Assembly (NCBI GenBank): GCA_001804815.1
Contig: MHBI01000092.1
Coordinates: forward strand, 1 to 64,000
From: Lentisphaerae bacterium GWF2_50_93
GTDB lineage: Bacteria > Verrucomicrobiota > Lentisphaeria > Victivallales > GWF2-50-93
Direction: 5' to 3'
Length of the DNA stretch: 64,000 nucleotides
A program made the translations under genes and the position numbers. Positions 1 to 7,850 of this stretch are shown in pieces. The notes under the pieces are model-generated. The model searched no databases, was not told the origin of the DNA, and saw only the letters and a list, made by a program, of their open reading frames with translations. The number at the start of each line of letters is the position of its first letter. Position 1 is the stretch's first letter.

Positions 1-459
1 TGGAATGCGTTAAGTAATAAAGCCTATGGTTTCAACCATAGGTATTGTATTCAAAATTAGTTTTGCCCTGAAGGGGCAGAGTATACTCCGTCCCTACAGG
101 ACGAATCATCTTTTATACAAAACCTGTGGCTGAAGCCACAGGCTGTATTACTCAATCCCTTCAGGATTCATCATCAGGATATAACATGTGACACATTAAC
201 GTGTTATATCTTAAGTTAACGGCATTGGTGCCAGTCTGCGAAAGTATATTAATTACAGTTGGTTAAGTCTTAATCATGCAGGGTAAAACCTCCCTCCTTC
301 GCTGGGAAGCTACGGAGGATTGGCCGGAGAGGAAAGACCTGTTGTCCCGAGTTCCTGCGGCATCATCACAGGGGATCAGGCCAGAATGGCGCTAATATAA
401 GCACTTCTGCCATCATGTATACACAAGCTGAATATTATCCTTTCCCGTGTGCCATTACC
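1..459. repeat. Gene-free stretch with several short palindromes
   Basis: No credible gene is seen here. Near-perfect palindromes follow one another: CCTATGGTTTCAACCATAGG near 23-42, a GCCCTGAAGGGGC hairpin near 65-77, and CCTGTGGCTGAAGCCACAGG near 123-142. A 25-bp unit at 221-245 recurs identically at 1690-1714. Bases 384-432 recur with about five mismatches at 44443-44491. The palindromes look like REP/REPIN-type elements. No transposase that could mobilise them is present in the window. Confidence 0.7.
221..245 (+). repeat. 25-bp direct repeat, left copy
   Basis: Begins GGCATTGGTGCCAGTCTGCG and is identical over 25 bases to 1690-1714. Similarity continues more weakly for about 40 more bases (TTAAGT, TAAT and GCAGG blocks). 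The two copies enclose the lytic transglycosylase gene. Confidence 0.75.
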
Positions 460-1494
460 TCATTCCCCGTCATTTATTTCTGCGGACTGGAGCTGTTCTC
501 CCTCACCCCCGATGCCGGGATGGGCCGCGCCGAAATAAGTGGCTCCGTCATAGTAGCACCAGGAACCTTCGTTAGTTACGCCGTAGGCCTTCCCATATGC
601 GAACTCCGCAATCACATCCTGAGGCTGGGTCATCGTAACTCCTGTAAACAGCTCCGAAAGCCCCGACGGCGGAGAGGCGATGATGCCGCACACGGAGGAG
701 ACATAGGGGTTCTCGGTCTTCCTATAGCCGTTGTAGAACGCGAGAGCATAGCGCCAGTTCTCCAGCACATTCCAATTCTCAATCTTTATTGTCTGCAGCT
801 CCTGGGGGTTGAGCCTTAACGCGCAATGGTATTTCTGCCTAAGCACCTTAACTCCCGCCTCCAGGTTATATTGCCAGTCGGAAATAAGGCGCTTAACATC
901 GTATTCCTTGGCCGTAGCTCCTGTCAACTGCATCAGTCCAATTCCGGGAGGCCCCGCCGCCGCCGCCCTATGGTACAGCGATTTGCATTCCGAAATATTG
1001 TGGACGACAAACCCGTCTGCGCCGTAATGGTACATCGAGCTCTCCTTGTAGCAGACAGCGCCGATAATCTCGACAGGTACGCCGTATTGGGCTGAAAGGG
1101 AGCGGATGGCGGCGAAGACTTCCAAAATCGACGGATTGGTTCCGGAATATGGTCCGGAGTAACCGCTCATTTGCTTAATCCAGCAATCAGGATGGGAATA
1201 ATTGCGCGCGGCAGACTGCCTGCAGGGAGACTTGTCGGTCAAACCGGTGTCGGACTTCGTAACTTCAGAAATCAGTTGTTCAAGGAGAGCCTCCGGGGAC
1301 TCGCCTTTGGAATTAGGTTTGATGTCCGCTTCTGTCGCCAAAGCGGCTTGTGCAGACAGCAATAAGGCGAAGATGAAAGGCTGAAGCGTGGAAATCAGGC
1401 AGATACGGAAGTATTGAGGATTGCGAAAGTTGCTGCAGCAGAATCCTCCGTTTTCAGGATTCCGTTTAATCGGGCTGTCTTTTACAGTGTTCAT
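460..1494 (-). CDS. Secreted lytic transglycosylase (SLT fold)
   Basis: Predicted to cleave the glycan strands of peptidoglycan in the periplasm. The N-terminus has basic residues and then a hydrophobic stretch ending in AQAALA, a plausible Sec signal peptide at about residues 30-53. The SLT core shows the catalytic glutamate in a KESS motif, then GPPGIGLMQLTG, then NLEAGVKVLRQKY and an ALAFYNGY motif, in the order expected for the family. The chosen ATG has a GGGGG ribosome site four bases upstream. The C-terminal 70 residues match nothing I recognise. The gene stands alone between 25-bp direct repeats (221-245 and 1690-1714), so it may have moved as a unit. The exact substrate and role are not visible. 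Confidence 0.8.
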   Translation of the reverse strand: MNTVKDSPIKRNPENGGFCCSNFRNPQYFRICLISTLQPFIFALLLSAQAALATEADIKPNSKGESPEALLEQLISEVTKSDTGLTDKSPCRQSAARNYSHPDCWIKQMSGYSGPYSGTNPSILEVFAAIRSLSAQYGVPVEIIGAVCYKESSMYHYGADGFVVHNISECKSLYHRAAAAGPPGIGLMQLTGATAKEYDVKRLISDWQYNLEAGVKVLRQKYHCALRLNPQELQTIKIENWNVLENWRYALAFYNGYRKTENPYVSSVCGIIASPPSGLSELFTGVTMTQPQDVIAEFAYGKAYGVTNEGSWCYYDGATYFGAAHPGIGGEGEQLQSAEINDGE

Positions 1495-1689
1495 ATGTCC
1501 CCCTTTCCCATAATTGACCTTGATCCATACTAGAACACTGCGGGCAATATCGCACCATGGGGAAAAACTCTAAAGACGCATGGGAAGTTTCCCTACCATC
1601 CATTAATAACAAGAACGGTGCTATTCCAATATTGGATTAGGAGGGATGTTTCCACATATGTAGATGATTATCTTGATGCCATGCCAAAA

Positions 1690-1714
1690 GGCATTGGTGC
1701 CAGTCTGCGAAAGT
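1690..1714 (+). repeat. 25-bp direct repeat, right copy
   Basis: Second copy of the unit at 221-245, in the same orientation and about 1.47 kb away. It starts GGCATTGGTGCCAGTCTGCG. Confidence 0.75.
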
Positions 1715-1801
1715 TAATGAATGACAATTTATTAAGTGCTAATTAAGCAGGTAGAAAGCCTCTGGAAGGCAGAGACATGCCAATCCCGTTCTTAGATAGG
1801 A

Positions 1802-1916
1802 TGAGGTAATTTCAAAACTCAAGGAATGGTCATGGCAAGCATGACCCTCCACGCCCGAAACGGGCGTAAGAATGGAGGGACGCGCTTGCCGCGTCCGAAG
1901 TTTTGAAATTACCTCA
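1802..1916. mobile_element. 115-bp MITE-like element with 18-bp inverted ends
   Basis: Perfect 18-bp terminal inverted repeats, TGAGGTAATTTCAAAACT at 1802-1819 and its complement at 1899-1916. Inside, CCCTCCA (1845-1851) pairs with TGGAGGG (1873-1879) around a GCCCG/CGGGC hairpin. No coding capacity. Related cores or ends occur at 5956-6071 and 28140-28240, which indicates a dispersed family. Confidence 0.8.
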
Positions 1917-1926
1917 GGATATTTTC

Positions 1927-2033
1927 GCACTAAGCCACTATGCCACTAAATTTTAATCCTGTAGAATCATTTATTATCTTGAGGCAATCGTGAAGCTGAC
2001 CATTCATGGCTTTGCGGCTTCGTGGCTTAGTGC
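1927..2033. mobile_element. 107-bp MITE-like element with 12-bp inverted ends
   Basis: GCACTAAGCCAC at 1927-1938 is the exact reverse complement of GTGGCTTAGTGC at 2022-2033. The interior is AT-rich and non-coding. It lies between the previous element and the end of the ADP-ribosylglycohydrolase gene. With the direct repeat and the 115-bp element it fills most of the 1495-2052 gap, which otherwise holds nothing recognisable. Confidence 0.65.
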
Positions 2034-2052
2034 AAGAATGTTTTAGGCTTAG

Positions 2053-3528
2053 CTAGAGACTTGCTGAAATTGGCAGTACATCCGTCCTCCACATGCAGTT
2101 CTTCGAGTTGCCGACCCCGAATACCCAGCTTGCATCTTCGGATGGATTTGCGGCCATGAGAGCCACTATTTCGTGGGAGCCGGATGACAGTTCGACATCC
2201 ATGAAATGTCCCTGTCCGGCCCTGTGGAACGATGGAATCATCTTTCCGGTGCCTTCAAAGAGGAGAATTCCATCCATGTAGAGCGCACTTCCCATACACG
2301 TGCTCAGCATCATTCTTCCCTTGAACCCCTCTTTTACATTGATGGCATATCTCACTGCAATCGTTTTGCCTGCATGCACCTCTTTTGGGACATAAGCATA
2401 ATTGCCCGGGAAGACTGCAGGTTTCGTCTCCCTGGAGATGGAGGCGATTTCAGATTTGGTGAAGCTTTTCAGATCGGATTTGAATTTCTTTAAATCGACA
2501 AATGCTATTTCCGCTTTTATAAGAGAAGGCTCCGACGATTCTACGAACTGGTTCGACGCACTGAGCTTTTCAGCAAGAATCGAGATCATGTCCGTGAACC
2601 CGTCAAGTGTCGGAGGATGGGTGATGCCCGTGATCTGCTTGTTGAGCACCAGGCTCCTGCCGATGGGCTTGAGCCATTTTTCGCCTATCTGGTCAGGATG
2701 CAGGATTCCGAATATGGCTCCTGCCGTCGCGCCGGTGCAGTCGGTGTCCTTCCCGCAGTTGACCGCGCAGCAGATCGTCTTTCCAAAATCTCCATCGCCG
2801 GCGAGAAGACCTAGCACGGTGAACCCGACGTTCTGTATCGTGTCCGTGAAATTCGGGTGTCCGTATTTTGCGAGGATCATCTCTCTGACCTTCATCAGAT
2901 CACCGTACATCTTCCACCATGCCATCGTGTCTATGGAGACACCTCTTACTTTTGATTCAAGCGGAAGATAAGACGCGGACTTGAGGATTATAAGTTCCAG
3001 ATCATTTTCGCGGAAACAGATAGATTCCATCACGGAGAAGAACATTTCCGCCCAGATTCCGTCGCCCGAATGGTCGGTGCATGCGTCTTCGTAGGCGTAT
3101 TGCGCCGCCAGCATCGGGTTTCCAGGTGCGAGGCAGGCCCATATTTCACTCCTTATCGCGGCGCCCATTCCGTTGTTGAACCAGTTGTCGCATATGCCCG
3201 AGAACGGAGGTCTGATTCCGTTCCTGAGGTTGCGGAGACATACACCATATTCGTCCCAGGGGAATTCGACATGCTTGAGCCAGGCGTCCGCGATTATGTT
3301 CTTGTCGACCTTCGGCTCCTTCATGTCGGCCATCACGCAGGCCCATAGGACCTGGAGATCCAGATCATCGTTGGGAAGCATCGTTGTAGGAACCGGATTG
3401 TAATAATCAAGAGCTAGAGGTCCGTCCTGTCCCTCGAAGGGAGTTCCAAGCGTTCCGCCTGCGGCCTTCCCCAGCCAGCATCCAAGTACCTTCTTCCTGT
3501 ATTCAGATTTGTTCAACGCAGTTTGCAT
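2053..3528 (-). CDS. ADP-ribosylglycohydrolase-family protein with extra C-terminal domain
   Basis: The family hydrolyses ADP-ribose linked to proteins or small molecules, or related substrates, using two magnesium ions. Signatures are the N-terminal GCWLGKAAGGTLG (about residues 18-30), the acidic metal-ligand cluster NDDLD (55-59), a DACTDHSGDG stretch (about 150-159) and NCGKDTDCTGATAGA (about 259-273). After about residue 330 there is roughly 150 residues of beta-rich sequence that is not part of the catalytic fold and may bind carbohydrate. The ATG at 3528 is preferred because AAAGGAG lies six bases upstream; an ATG two codons earlier is too close to that site. No signal peptide, so cytoplasmic. 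An AraC-like direct-repeat site lies upstream at 3580-3615. The physiological substrate cannot be told from the sequence. Confidence 0.85.
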   Translation of the reverse strand: MQTALNKSEYRKKVLGCWLGKAAGGTLGTPFEGQDGPLALDYYNPVPTTMLPNDDLDLQVLWACVMADMKEPKVDKNIIADAWLKHVEFPWDEYGVCLRNLRNGIRPPFSGICDNWFNNGMGAAIRSEIWACLAPGNPMLAAQYAYEDACTDHSGDGIWAEMFFSVMESICFRENDLELIILKSASYLPLESKVRGVSIDTMAWWKMYGDLMKVREMILAKYGHPNFTDTIQNVGFTVLGLLAGDGDFGKTICCAVNCGKDTDCTGATAGAIFGILHPDQIGEKWLKPIGRSLVLNKQITGITHPPTLDGFTDMISILAEKLSASNQFVESSEPSLIKAEIAFVDLKKFKSDLKSFTKSEIASISRETKPAVFPGNYAYVPKEVHAGKTIAVRYAINVKEGFKGRMMLSTCMGSALYMDGILLFEGTGKMIPSFHRAGQGHFMDVELSSGSHEIVALMAANPSEDASWVFGVGNSKNCMWRTDVLPISASL

Positions 3529-3579
3529 AATCATCTCCTTTTGTTAAGAGCAATTTATTCGTCTGAATAAATTATGCCG

Positions 3580-3615
3580 TGACAAAAGTGACAATTGATA
3601 GCACGAAATTGCCAA
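3580..3615 (-). promoter_or_regulatory. Candidate AraC-type operator, weak version
   Basis: Read on the minus strand, TTGGCAATTTCGTGC begins at 3615 and TTGTCACTTTTGTC begins at 3594, exactly 21 bp further on. Spacing and first half-site match the two sites before the GH51 and GH5 genes, but the second half-site is degenerate. No good -10 box sits at the 38-bp distance seen there; CATAAT at 3576-3571 is closer. It is a weaker candidate for the same regulon. Confidence 0.4.
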
Positions 3616-3689
3616 AAGGAGGTTTGATTATAAAAGTGATTTGACCCTGACTGACCACATTATCTTCATCCCGAACGAATAGAGGAATA

Positions 3690-3762
3690 ATGTCTATGTT
3701 TTCAACCATAGGTAAGGCATCCCCAGAAAAAAATCGTCCTGTAGGAACGGAAGGAATATCTT
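3690..3762. repeat. Short palindromes related to those at 1-110
   Basis: The CTATGTTTTCAACCATAGGTA-like hairpin and the CGTCCTGTAGGAACGG hairpin are diverged copies of units at 23-45 and 90-106. They occupy the gap between the ADP-ribosylglycohydrolase gene and the truncated PIN copy. Confidence 0.5.
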
Positions 3763-3781
3763 CTTCTCAATCCTCATTAGA

Positions 3782-4033
3782 TCAAATACTTTCTAAAGCA
3801 AGCGTTGTCTTAAAATCTTGAAGCCATTTTTTCGGGAAATGCTTCCGTGTTTTGGGATTCTTTATGCTACATGATTCAGTCAAATTCTCCAAACTTATGA
3901 CTTTGTCAATTAATCCCAGCTTGTAAGCCGCTTTTATGCAGGCTCTGTCAGGTGAGCATATATAGAATATCTTGATGTTCTGGCTGTTGACATTGGTGTC
4001 AACAAATATTATGTCATCCCGCTTGATTTGCAT
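3782..4033 (-). pseudogene. Internally deleted copy of the PIN-domain gene
   Basis: The 83-residue reading frame is the first 15 residues of the 169-residue PIN protein at 7329-7838 joined directly to its residues 102-169. The 258-bp deletion is in frame, and the junction has a TGA microhomology in both parent flanks. The deletion removes most of the nuclease core, including the conserved acidic residues after the first aspartate, so nuclease activity is not expected. Identity over the remaining parts is very high, so the duplication is recent. It sits just downstream of a truncated copy of the ImmA gene, in the same order as the intact pair. Confidence 0.85.
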
Positions 4034-4045
4034 GGGCTCACCCTT

Positions 4046-4378
4046 TTACTCATAGAGCCCTTTGAGATTATATGCGCTGAAAAGTTCCTCCAGGTCATTT
4101 TCACTGCATTCGAGCAGCGACATTGCCTTTCTCACGCTTACCAGTCCCTTATGGATGGCTTCATTCAAGATTTCTGCAAAACTATTCGAGTAAGGAGCTG
4201 GACTGGTCATTGCATTTTCGGCAAATCTGTTTTTGATGCAGCTGTCATATTCTTCCTTGTCAATCCTCTGAATCTGCTTCAATGACACCAGACGCCAATA
4301 TGCCACCGCCACTGAAACATGGTAGTGATTGGCAACACTTTCAAGTTTTTCCAGAAGGGGCTTATGGAACGCCACCAA
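4046..4378 (-). pseudogene. Truncated copy of the XRE-ImmA/IrrE gene (C-terminal third only)
   Basis: The frame matches the last 105 or so residues of the 368-residue protein at 7851-8957, sharing KPLLEKLESVA, HYHVSVA and the full C-terminal tail NDLEELFSAYNLKGLYE. The helix-turn-helix and the HExxH peptidase centre are missing. Homology stops near 4364, exactly where a palindromic element (4366-4423) begins, so the element marks the breakpoint. A product from an internal start is possible but would not be a peptidase. Confidence 0.85.
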
Positions 4379-4423
4379 CCTGGTGGCATCTGTTCAACCG
4401 AGCCGGCAAGTTGCCGGCGTTCC
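4366..4423. repeat. 58-bp double-hairpin element at duplication breakpoint
   Basis: GGAACGCC at 4366-4373 and GGCGTTCC at 4416-4423 form inverted ends. Inside are a GCCACC/TGGTGGC hairpin and GCCGGCAAGTTGCCGGC. It starts at the last base of homology in the truncated ImmA copy. Confidence 0.6.
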
Positions 4424-4449
4424 GTTAATGCAAGCAGGAAAGAAGGTAT

Positions 4450-4914
4450 TCATTTGTTGGGGATTTGGGGAATATAAACGACATCCACAAACACCTTGTC
4501 CAAAGATAGGAAATCCTTGTCAAGAGTCAGAAGTTTTGCGTTAAGGACTGAAGCTGTCGAGGCAATCCATATGTCGTTGTCTTTTAAATTCGAAGCGCTC
4601 TCGCCTGGCGGCAGTTTTATGGTAGGATGTTTGCCAATGCTATAGGCAGCTATTTCAGCATACTTTTGGATGATTTTATCATAATTTATATCAACGATAG
4701 GGATGTGACGTAAAATATCTTTGAGCTTTTCATTGTTTTTATCCCCCCAGTTTCTTTGTACGGAAAAAGACAATATTTCAGCTTTTGAAATAATGGAAGT
4801 AAGTGAAATATTAGGAGGCTTTGACAGTGAATACTTGTTCTCTATTTCAACAGCCAGGGCTGAGGCTCTGACTATATGTATAAGAATGCCTGTGTCAAGA
4901 AGGTAAAACGCCAT
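4450..4914 (-). CDS. VapC-like PIN-domain ribonuclease toxin
   Basis: A PIN-domain protein of 154 residues, the usual VapC length, predicted to cut RNA with magnesium. Visible features are the N-terminal LLDTGILIH with the first catalytic aspartate at residue 7, an acidic residue in ISKAEILSF, and the downstream acidic pair in KDNDIWIASTA and TLDKDF. The ATG lies three bases after the stop of the 315-residue gene, so the pair is probably one translationally coupled toxin-antitoxin operon. It is not closely similar to the other PIN protein in the window (7329-7838). RNA target unknown. Confidence 0.8.
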   Translation of the reverse strand: MAFYLLDTGILIHIVRASALAVEIENKYSLSKPPNISLTSIISKAEILSFSVQRNWGDKNNEKLKDILRHIPIVDINYDKIIQKYAEIAAYSIGKHPTIKLPPGESASNLKDNDIWIASTASVLNAKLLTLDKDFLSLDKVFVDVVYIPQIPNK

Positions 4915-4917
4915 AAC

Positions 4918-5865
4918 TTAGACCTTCCGTTCAAATTCAGCCATGATTTCTTCAATTGACTCATCCTCAGGCCATTTGCCCCAGACTTCATTGATCCAGT
5001 TTTTTTTATTTTCAGACGGGATGAGATGCTGCTGATATAGGTCGGACTCAGTTTTAATCAAGGGAACTGTCTCGAAGATTTCCTCGCTGTCATCCATGAT
5101 TTTTAGCATATGGGCCTCGAGAAGCCTTATATTTCCTGATGGTTTCATATGAAGCATGCCCTTTACAGTAACTTTTTTGCCCCAGAGATTCCTCAAGTCT
5201 TCAACAGACATATATTCTTCGTCAATTCTTCCAGGTATGCTCTTGCCGTCCTTGACTGAAATCTCAAATTTTTTCCGGCTATGCGCTATTTTATCGAGAT
5301 GGCCTGAGATTATGACAGCCTGAGAGTCAGGTGTTTTGATTTTAAGTCTTTCAACTTTTTCTATTACCGGCATATCAATTTTAAAGCCGTCTTTTCTTCC
5401 GGGCGACACCAGCTCAATTGTTTCAGCCCTTGTCTTTAAGAAATGTTTCAGGTCGAGAAGACTTCTGAGGACCCCTTCGTCATAATAGTCGCTTTCAAGA
5501 TTTTCGGATGTCGTATCCCGGACAGATTTAGAAATTATTGAGAATGCTGTGTCATTTGGGGCCGGAGGCTTGATCCAGAAATCCTGCTGTCCGACCATTG
5601 AACCCATAGTTTCTCCTAACAAAGGAGCTTCAAAAGCCAGAACTGTTGAACCGGATTTAAGCCCTGTAAAGACAAGCTCTGTGGATTTTTCTATCCAGGC
5701 AGGAGCGGCGCCACGTTTTACGCTTCGTCCTTCGATTGCAAGACGGAGCCCCCTCTCAGCGCAGGTTGTCATCTGCTGGAGAAGTTCAATCAATGCGCGA
5801 ACTGAAATAGTTCCATTAGCGGTTTTCAGTCCTTTTACGCGCAAATTGTATTTGACTGTCTGCAT
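4918..5865 (-). CDS. Large candidate antitoxin partner of the PIN toxin
   Basis: I do not recognise a named family for this 315-residue cytoplasmic protein. Its C-terminus (VWGKWPEDESIEEIMAEF) resembles the short toxin-wrapping tails of PIN-toxin antitoxins, and it lies directly upstream of the toxin gene with a three-base gap. The rest, about 280 residues, is predicted mixed alpha/beta, rich in lysine and glutamate, with no obvious ribbon-helix-helix, AbrB or helix-turn-helix DNA-binding segment. It is three to four times the length of a normal VapB. The antitoxin role is inferred from position and the tail; the large domain could sense a signal or bind nucleic acid. Confidence 0.6.
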   Translation of the reverse strand: MQTVKYNLRVKGLKTANGTISVRALIELLQQMTTCAERGLRLAIEGRSVKRGAAPAWIEKSTELVFTGLKSGSTVLAFEAPLLGETMGSMVGQQDFWIKPPAPNDTAFSIISKSVRDTTSENLESDYYDEGVLRSLLDLKHFLKTRAETIELVSPGRKDGFKIDMPVIEKVERLKIKTPDSQAVIISGHLDKIAHSRKKFEISVKDGKSIPGRIDEEYMSVEDLRNLWGKKVTVKGMLHMKPSGNIRLLEAHMLKIMDDSEEIFETVPLIKTESDLYQQHLIPSENKKNWINEVWGKWPEDESIEEIMAEFERKV

Positions 5866-5955
5866 AGTCTTGTGGAGAGTCCCCTGTTATCATGTTTCTA
5901 TTAAGTTATTGCAGAAAGATGAATATACCAGCTGAGGCAATCATCTCATGATTTA

Positions 5956-6071
5956 TGAGGTAATTTCAAAATTACCGAATTCAAGGTAGGGATGGCTCTC
6001 CGAGCCGTCCGTTTTGAGGCGGCGCGTTACGGAGAACGCGCCCTATCTTCGTCAATTTAGAAATTGGCTCT
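5956..6071. mobile_element. MITE-like element related to 1802-1916
   Basis: The left end TGAGGTAATTTCAAAA (5956-5971) is the same as that of the 115-bp element at 1802. The right end GAAATTGGCTC (6060-6070) is a diverged complement. The interior holds an ACGGAGAACGCG-type hairpin. The rest of the gene-free stretch 5866-6278 contains nothing I recognise. Confidence 0.5.
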
Positions 6072-6278
6072 TATGAATTCGATTTATCATGTTGTCCTGT
6101 CCAATAATCAACTTCCGCACTTCCCCTACAATTACACAGAATGGCACCAATGGCCTTACTTTTGCAAGGAATATTGATTGATATCTTTGCAAAGAACTCT
6201 TACGATGTTAACTTATATGCAACACGGGACAAAATTCGGCTTCATGCCGTGAGATTATTCCGCTTTGCCGGTATGATC

Positions 6279-7106
6279 CTATATCCCGTGTGTTTTTTTA
6301 ATCCTGTCAACGTCAATTCTTTTTCCCCTATTGTAATACACTCCGTAGCCCTTTTCAGAATTGTCGTCCACATCATGTATAAGACTTACCTTGTCCCATA
6401 CATAATCAATATACCTGTCCTCATGTCTTTCATAAAGTCTTTGCAGTGCCCATAGGAAATAATCAACAGCCTGAAGCCCTGCGAAATTAGCAGGATATCC
6501 TGCTAATGGGCTTATTACACTGTCAGAAGTTTTATTCCATTTTTCCAGGAAACGTTCCCTGGCAGTTGTCAGGGCTTCTTTCAGTGCAGACGTACGATCC
6601 TTTGAACCACGCCTGGCAAAATGGACGTTATTATGGTCCGCCAGATGGAGCCTGTTCTTGAAAAGCCTTTTCACAAGTGAATCATACAGTTCGTTGGGAT
6701 TATAGCGGTAAATCCCTGTCTTCTCCCTTTGCTGATAGGCATATGCCAGGACTTCCTTCTTGTTCCTTATCACGGCATGGAATTTTATTTCATGCCTGCA
6801 TAAGAGGGAATAGACCTCCTTTCTTACTTCAGGAATATCGTCCTTGGCATGGAATGCATGAAAAGTCTTCCCTTGCTCCTGCCGCATTGAAGGAACCTTC
6901 TTGAAATATGGATCGGCAAGCAATCGTTCATGAAGCTGCTGAATATCCTTGTCCAATACCGAAGGTTCTGCGATATCCAGGAAGCCCAGCATGAAGAATT
7001 TCGAACATCCATCATTGCCAATTATGACATGGCCTTTGGCGTTGAATATGATAGGATCGCCCGCCTCATCAACGAAATAGTTCTTGATTTTCTTGCTTTC
7101 TTCCAT
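6279..7106 (-). CDS. DUF3800 protein, putative RNase H-fold enzyme
   Basis: A 275-residue DUF3800 protein. The diagnostic N-terminal FVDEAGD, with its conserved acidic residues at about 12-16, and the C-terminal GLQAVDYFLWALQRLYER, with an Asp in helix context, are both present. The family is thought to have an RNase H-like fold and is common in phage, plasmid and defence neighbourhoods; its reaction is not established. The ATG has AAGGA eight bases upstream. Directly upstream lie a 21-codon GTG frame (product VNADFDAFVDFILAIG and so on) and a leftover hsdS tail, suggesting it was once attached behind a type I specificity gene. Cytoplasmic. Confidence 0.75.
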   Translation of the reverse strand: MEESKKIKNYFVDEAGDPIIFNAKGHVIIGNDGCSKFFMLGFLDIAEPSVLDKDIQQLHERLLADPYFKKVPSMRQEQGKTFHAFHAKDDIPEVRKEVYSLLCRHEIKFHAVIRNKKEVLAYAYQQREKTGIYRYNPNELYDSLVKRLFKNRLHLADHNNVHFARRGSKDRTSALKEALTTARERFLEKWNKTSDSVISPLAGYPANFAGLQAVDYFLWALQRLYERHEDRYIDYVWDKVSLIHDVDDNSEKGYGVYYNRGKRIDVDRIKKTHGI

Positions 7107-7181
7107 CCCTATCCTTGTTTCACCAGTTCAACGTTGTGCCAATTGCCAAGATAAAATCCACAAACGCATCAAAGTCAGCAT

Positions 7182-7253
7182 TCACAATTCCCCCTTGAAG
7201 GCGCGGTCGAGGATGGAGGGCAGTAAGGCATCCAACTCCGTAGCAGTAACAGG
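7182..7253 (-). pseudogene. Leftover 3' tail of an hsdS gene (copy 3)
   Basis: Minus-strand translation gives PVTAT followed by ELDALLPSILDRAFKGEL and a stop, the canonical C-terminus of type I specificity (HsdS) proteins. Nothing HsdS-like precedes it. Nearly the same DNA occurs at 10484-10555 and, more diverged, at 11836-11985. Confidence 0.75.
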
Positions 7254-7328
7254 CCATTCGCAGGATTTGTTAGGGCAAGCATCCTTAGACACATTATATG
7301 ACCCTGCTAAACTCTTTCAAAAACTAGA

Positions 7329-7838
7329 TCAAATACTTTCCAAAGCAAGCTTTGTCTTAAACTCATGAAGCCATTTTTTCGAGAAATGCTTCCGTATCTT
7401 TGGATTATTTATGCCACATGATTCAGTCAAATTCTCCAAGCTTATGACTTTCTCTATCAGTCCGAGTTTGCCTGCTGCTTTTATGCAGGCTCTGTCAGGT
7501 GAGCATATATAGAATATTTTGATATTCTGGCTGTTGATGTGGGCAAGCAGTTCCTTTTCGCCGTCATGTACGGTGACTTCGTTGTTAAGCTTCAACAGAA
7601 GCTCAATAGTTTCTTTTTGGGAGACTTGCTTAACAGCCATCTTCCCTTTGACAAACTCTGTGTCCACGGGAACATAATCAGGATCGTTTTTATCTCCTTT
7701 TTCAAGTTCCTCGACACATTTCTCTACCGTTGATAGATTTGAATAGTGCCCTGCAAGGTGCTTGAGGATTCCGGCTTTTTCAGCTTCAATGATGACATTG
7801 GTGTCAACAAAAATTATGTCATCCCGCTTGATTTGCAT
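7329..7838 (-). CDS. PIN-domain putative toxin paired with XRE-ImmA
   Basis: A 169-residue PIN-like protein. The N-terminus IIFVDTNVIIEAEKAG carries the first metal-binding aspartate (residue 11) followed by the T/N typical of PIN folds, and VEKCVEELEKGD supplies acidic residues further on. It begins 12 bases after the stop of the XRE-ImmA/IrrE gene with an AGGTGA ribosome site, so the two form an operon. XRE-ImmA proteins paired with PIN-like proteins (for example DUF4411) are a known toxin-antitoxin-like arrangement, and I place this pair there by architecture. A recent, internally deleted copy lies at 3782-4033. Confidence 0.75.
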   Translation of the reverse strand: MQIKRDDIIFVDTNVIIEAEKAGILKHLAGHYSNLSTVEKCVEELEKGDKNDPDYVPVDTEFVKGKMAVKQVSQKETIELLLKLNNEVTVHDGEKELLAHINSQNIKIFYICSPDRACIKAAGKLGLIEKVISLENLTESCGINNPKIRKHFSKKWLHEFKTKLALESI

Positions 7839-7850
7839 GGGCTCACCTTC

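Noticed and set aside
1..459. Repeated palindromes considered as a CRISPR array
   Set aside because: The units differ in sequence and spacing, spacers are not of constant length, and no cas gene is in the window.
1739..1930. A 63-codon minus-strand frame
   Set aside because: It is the translation of a MITE-like inverted-repeat element and has no ribosome site.
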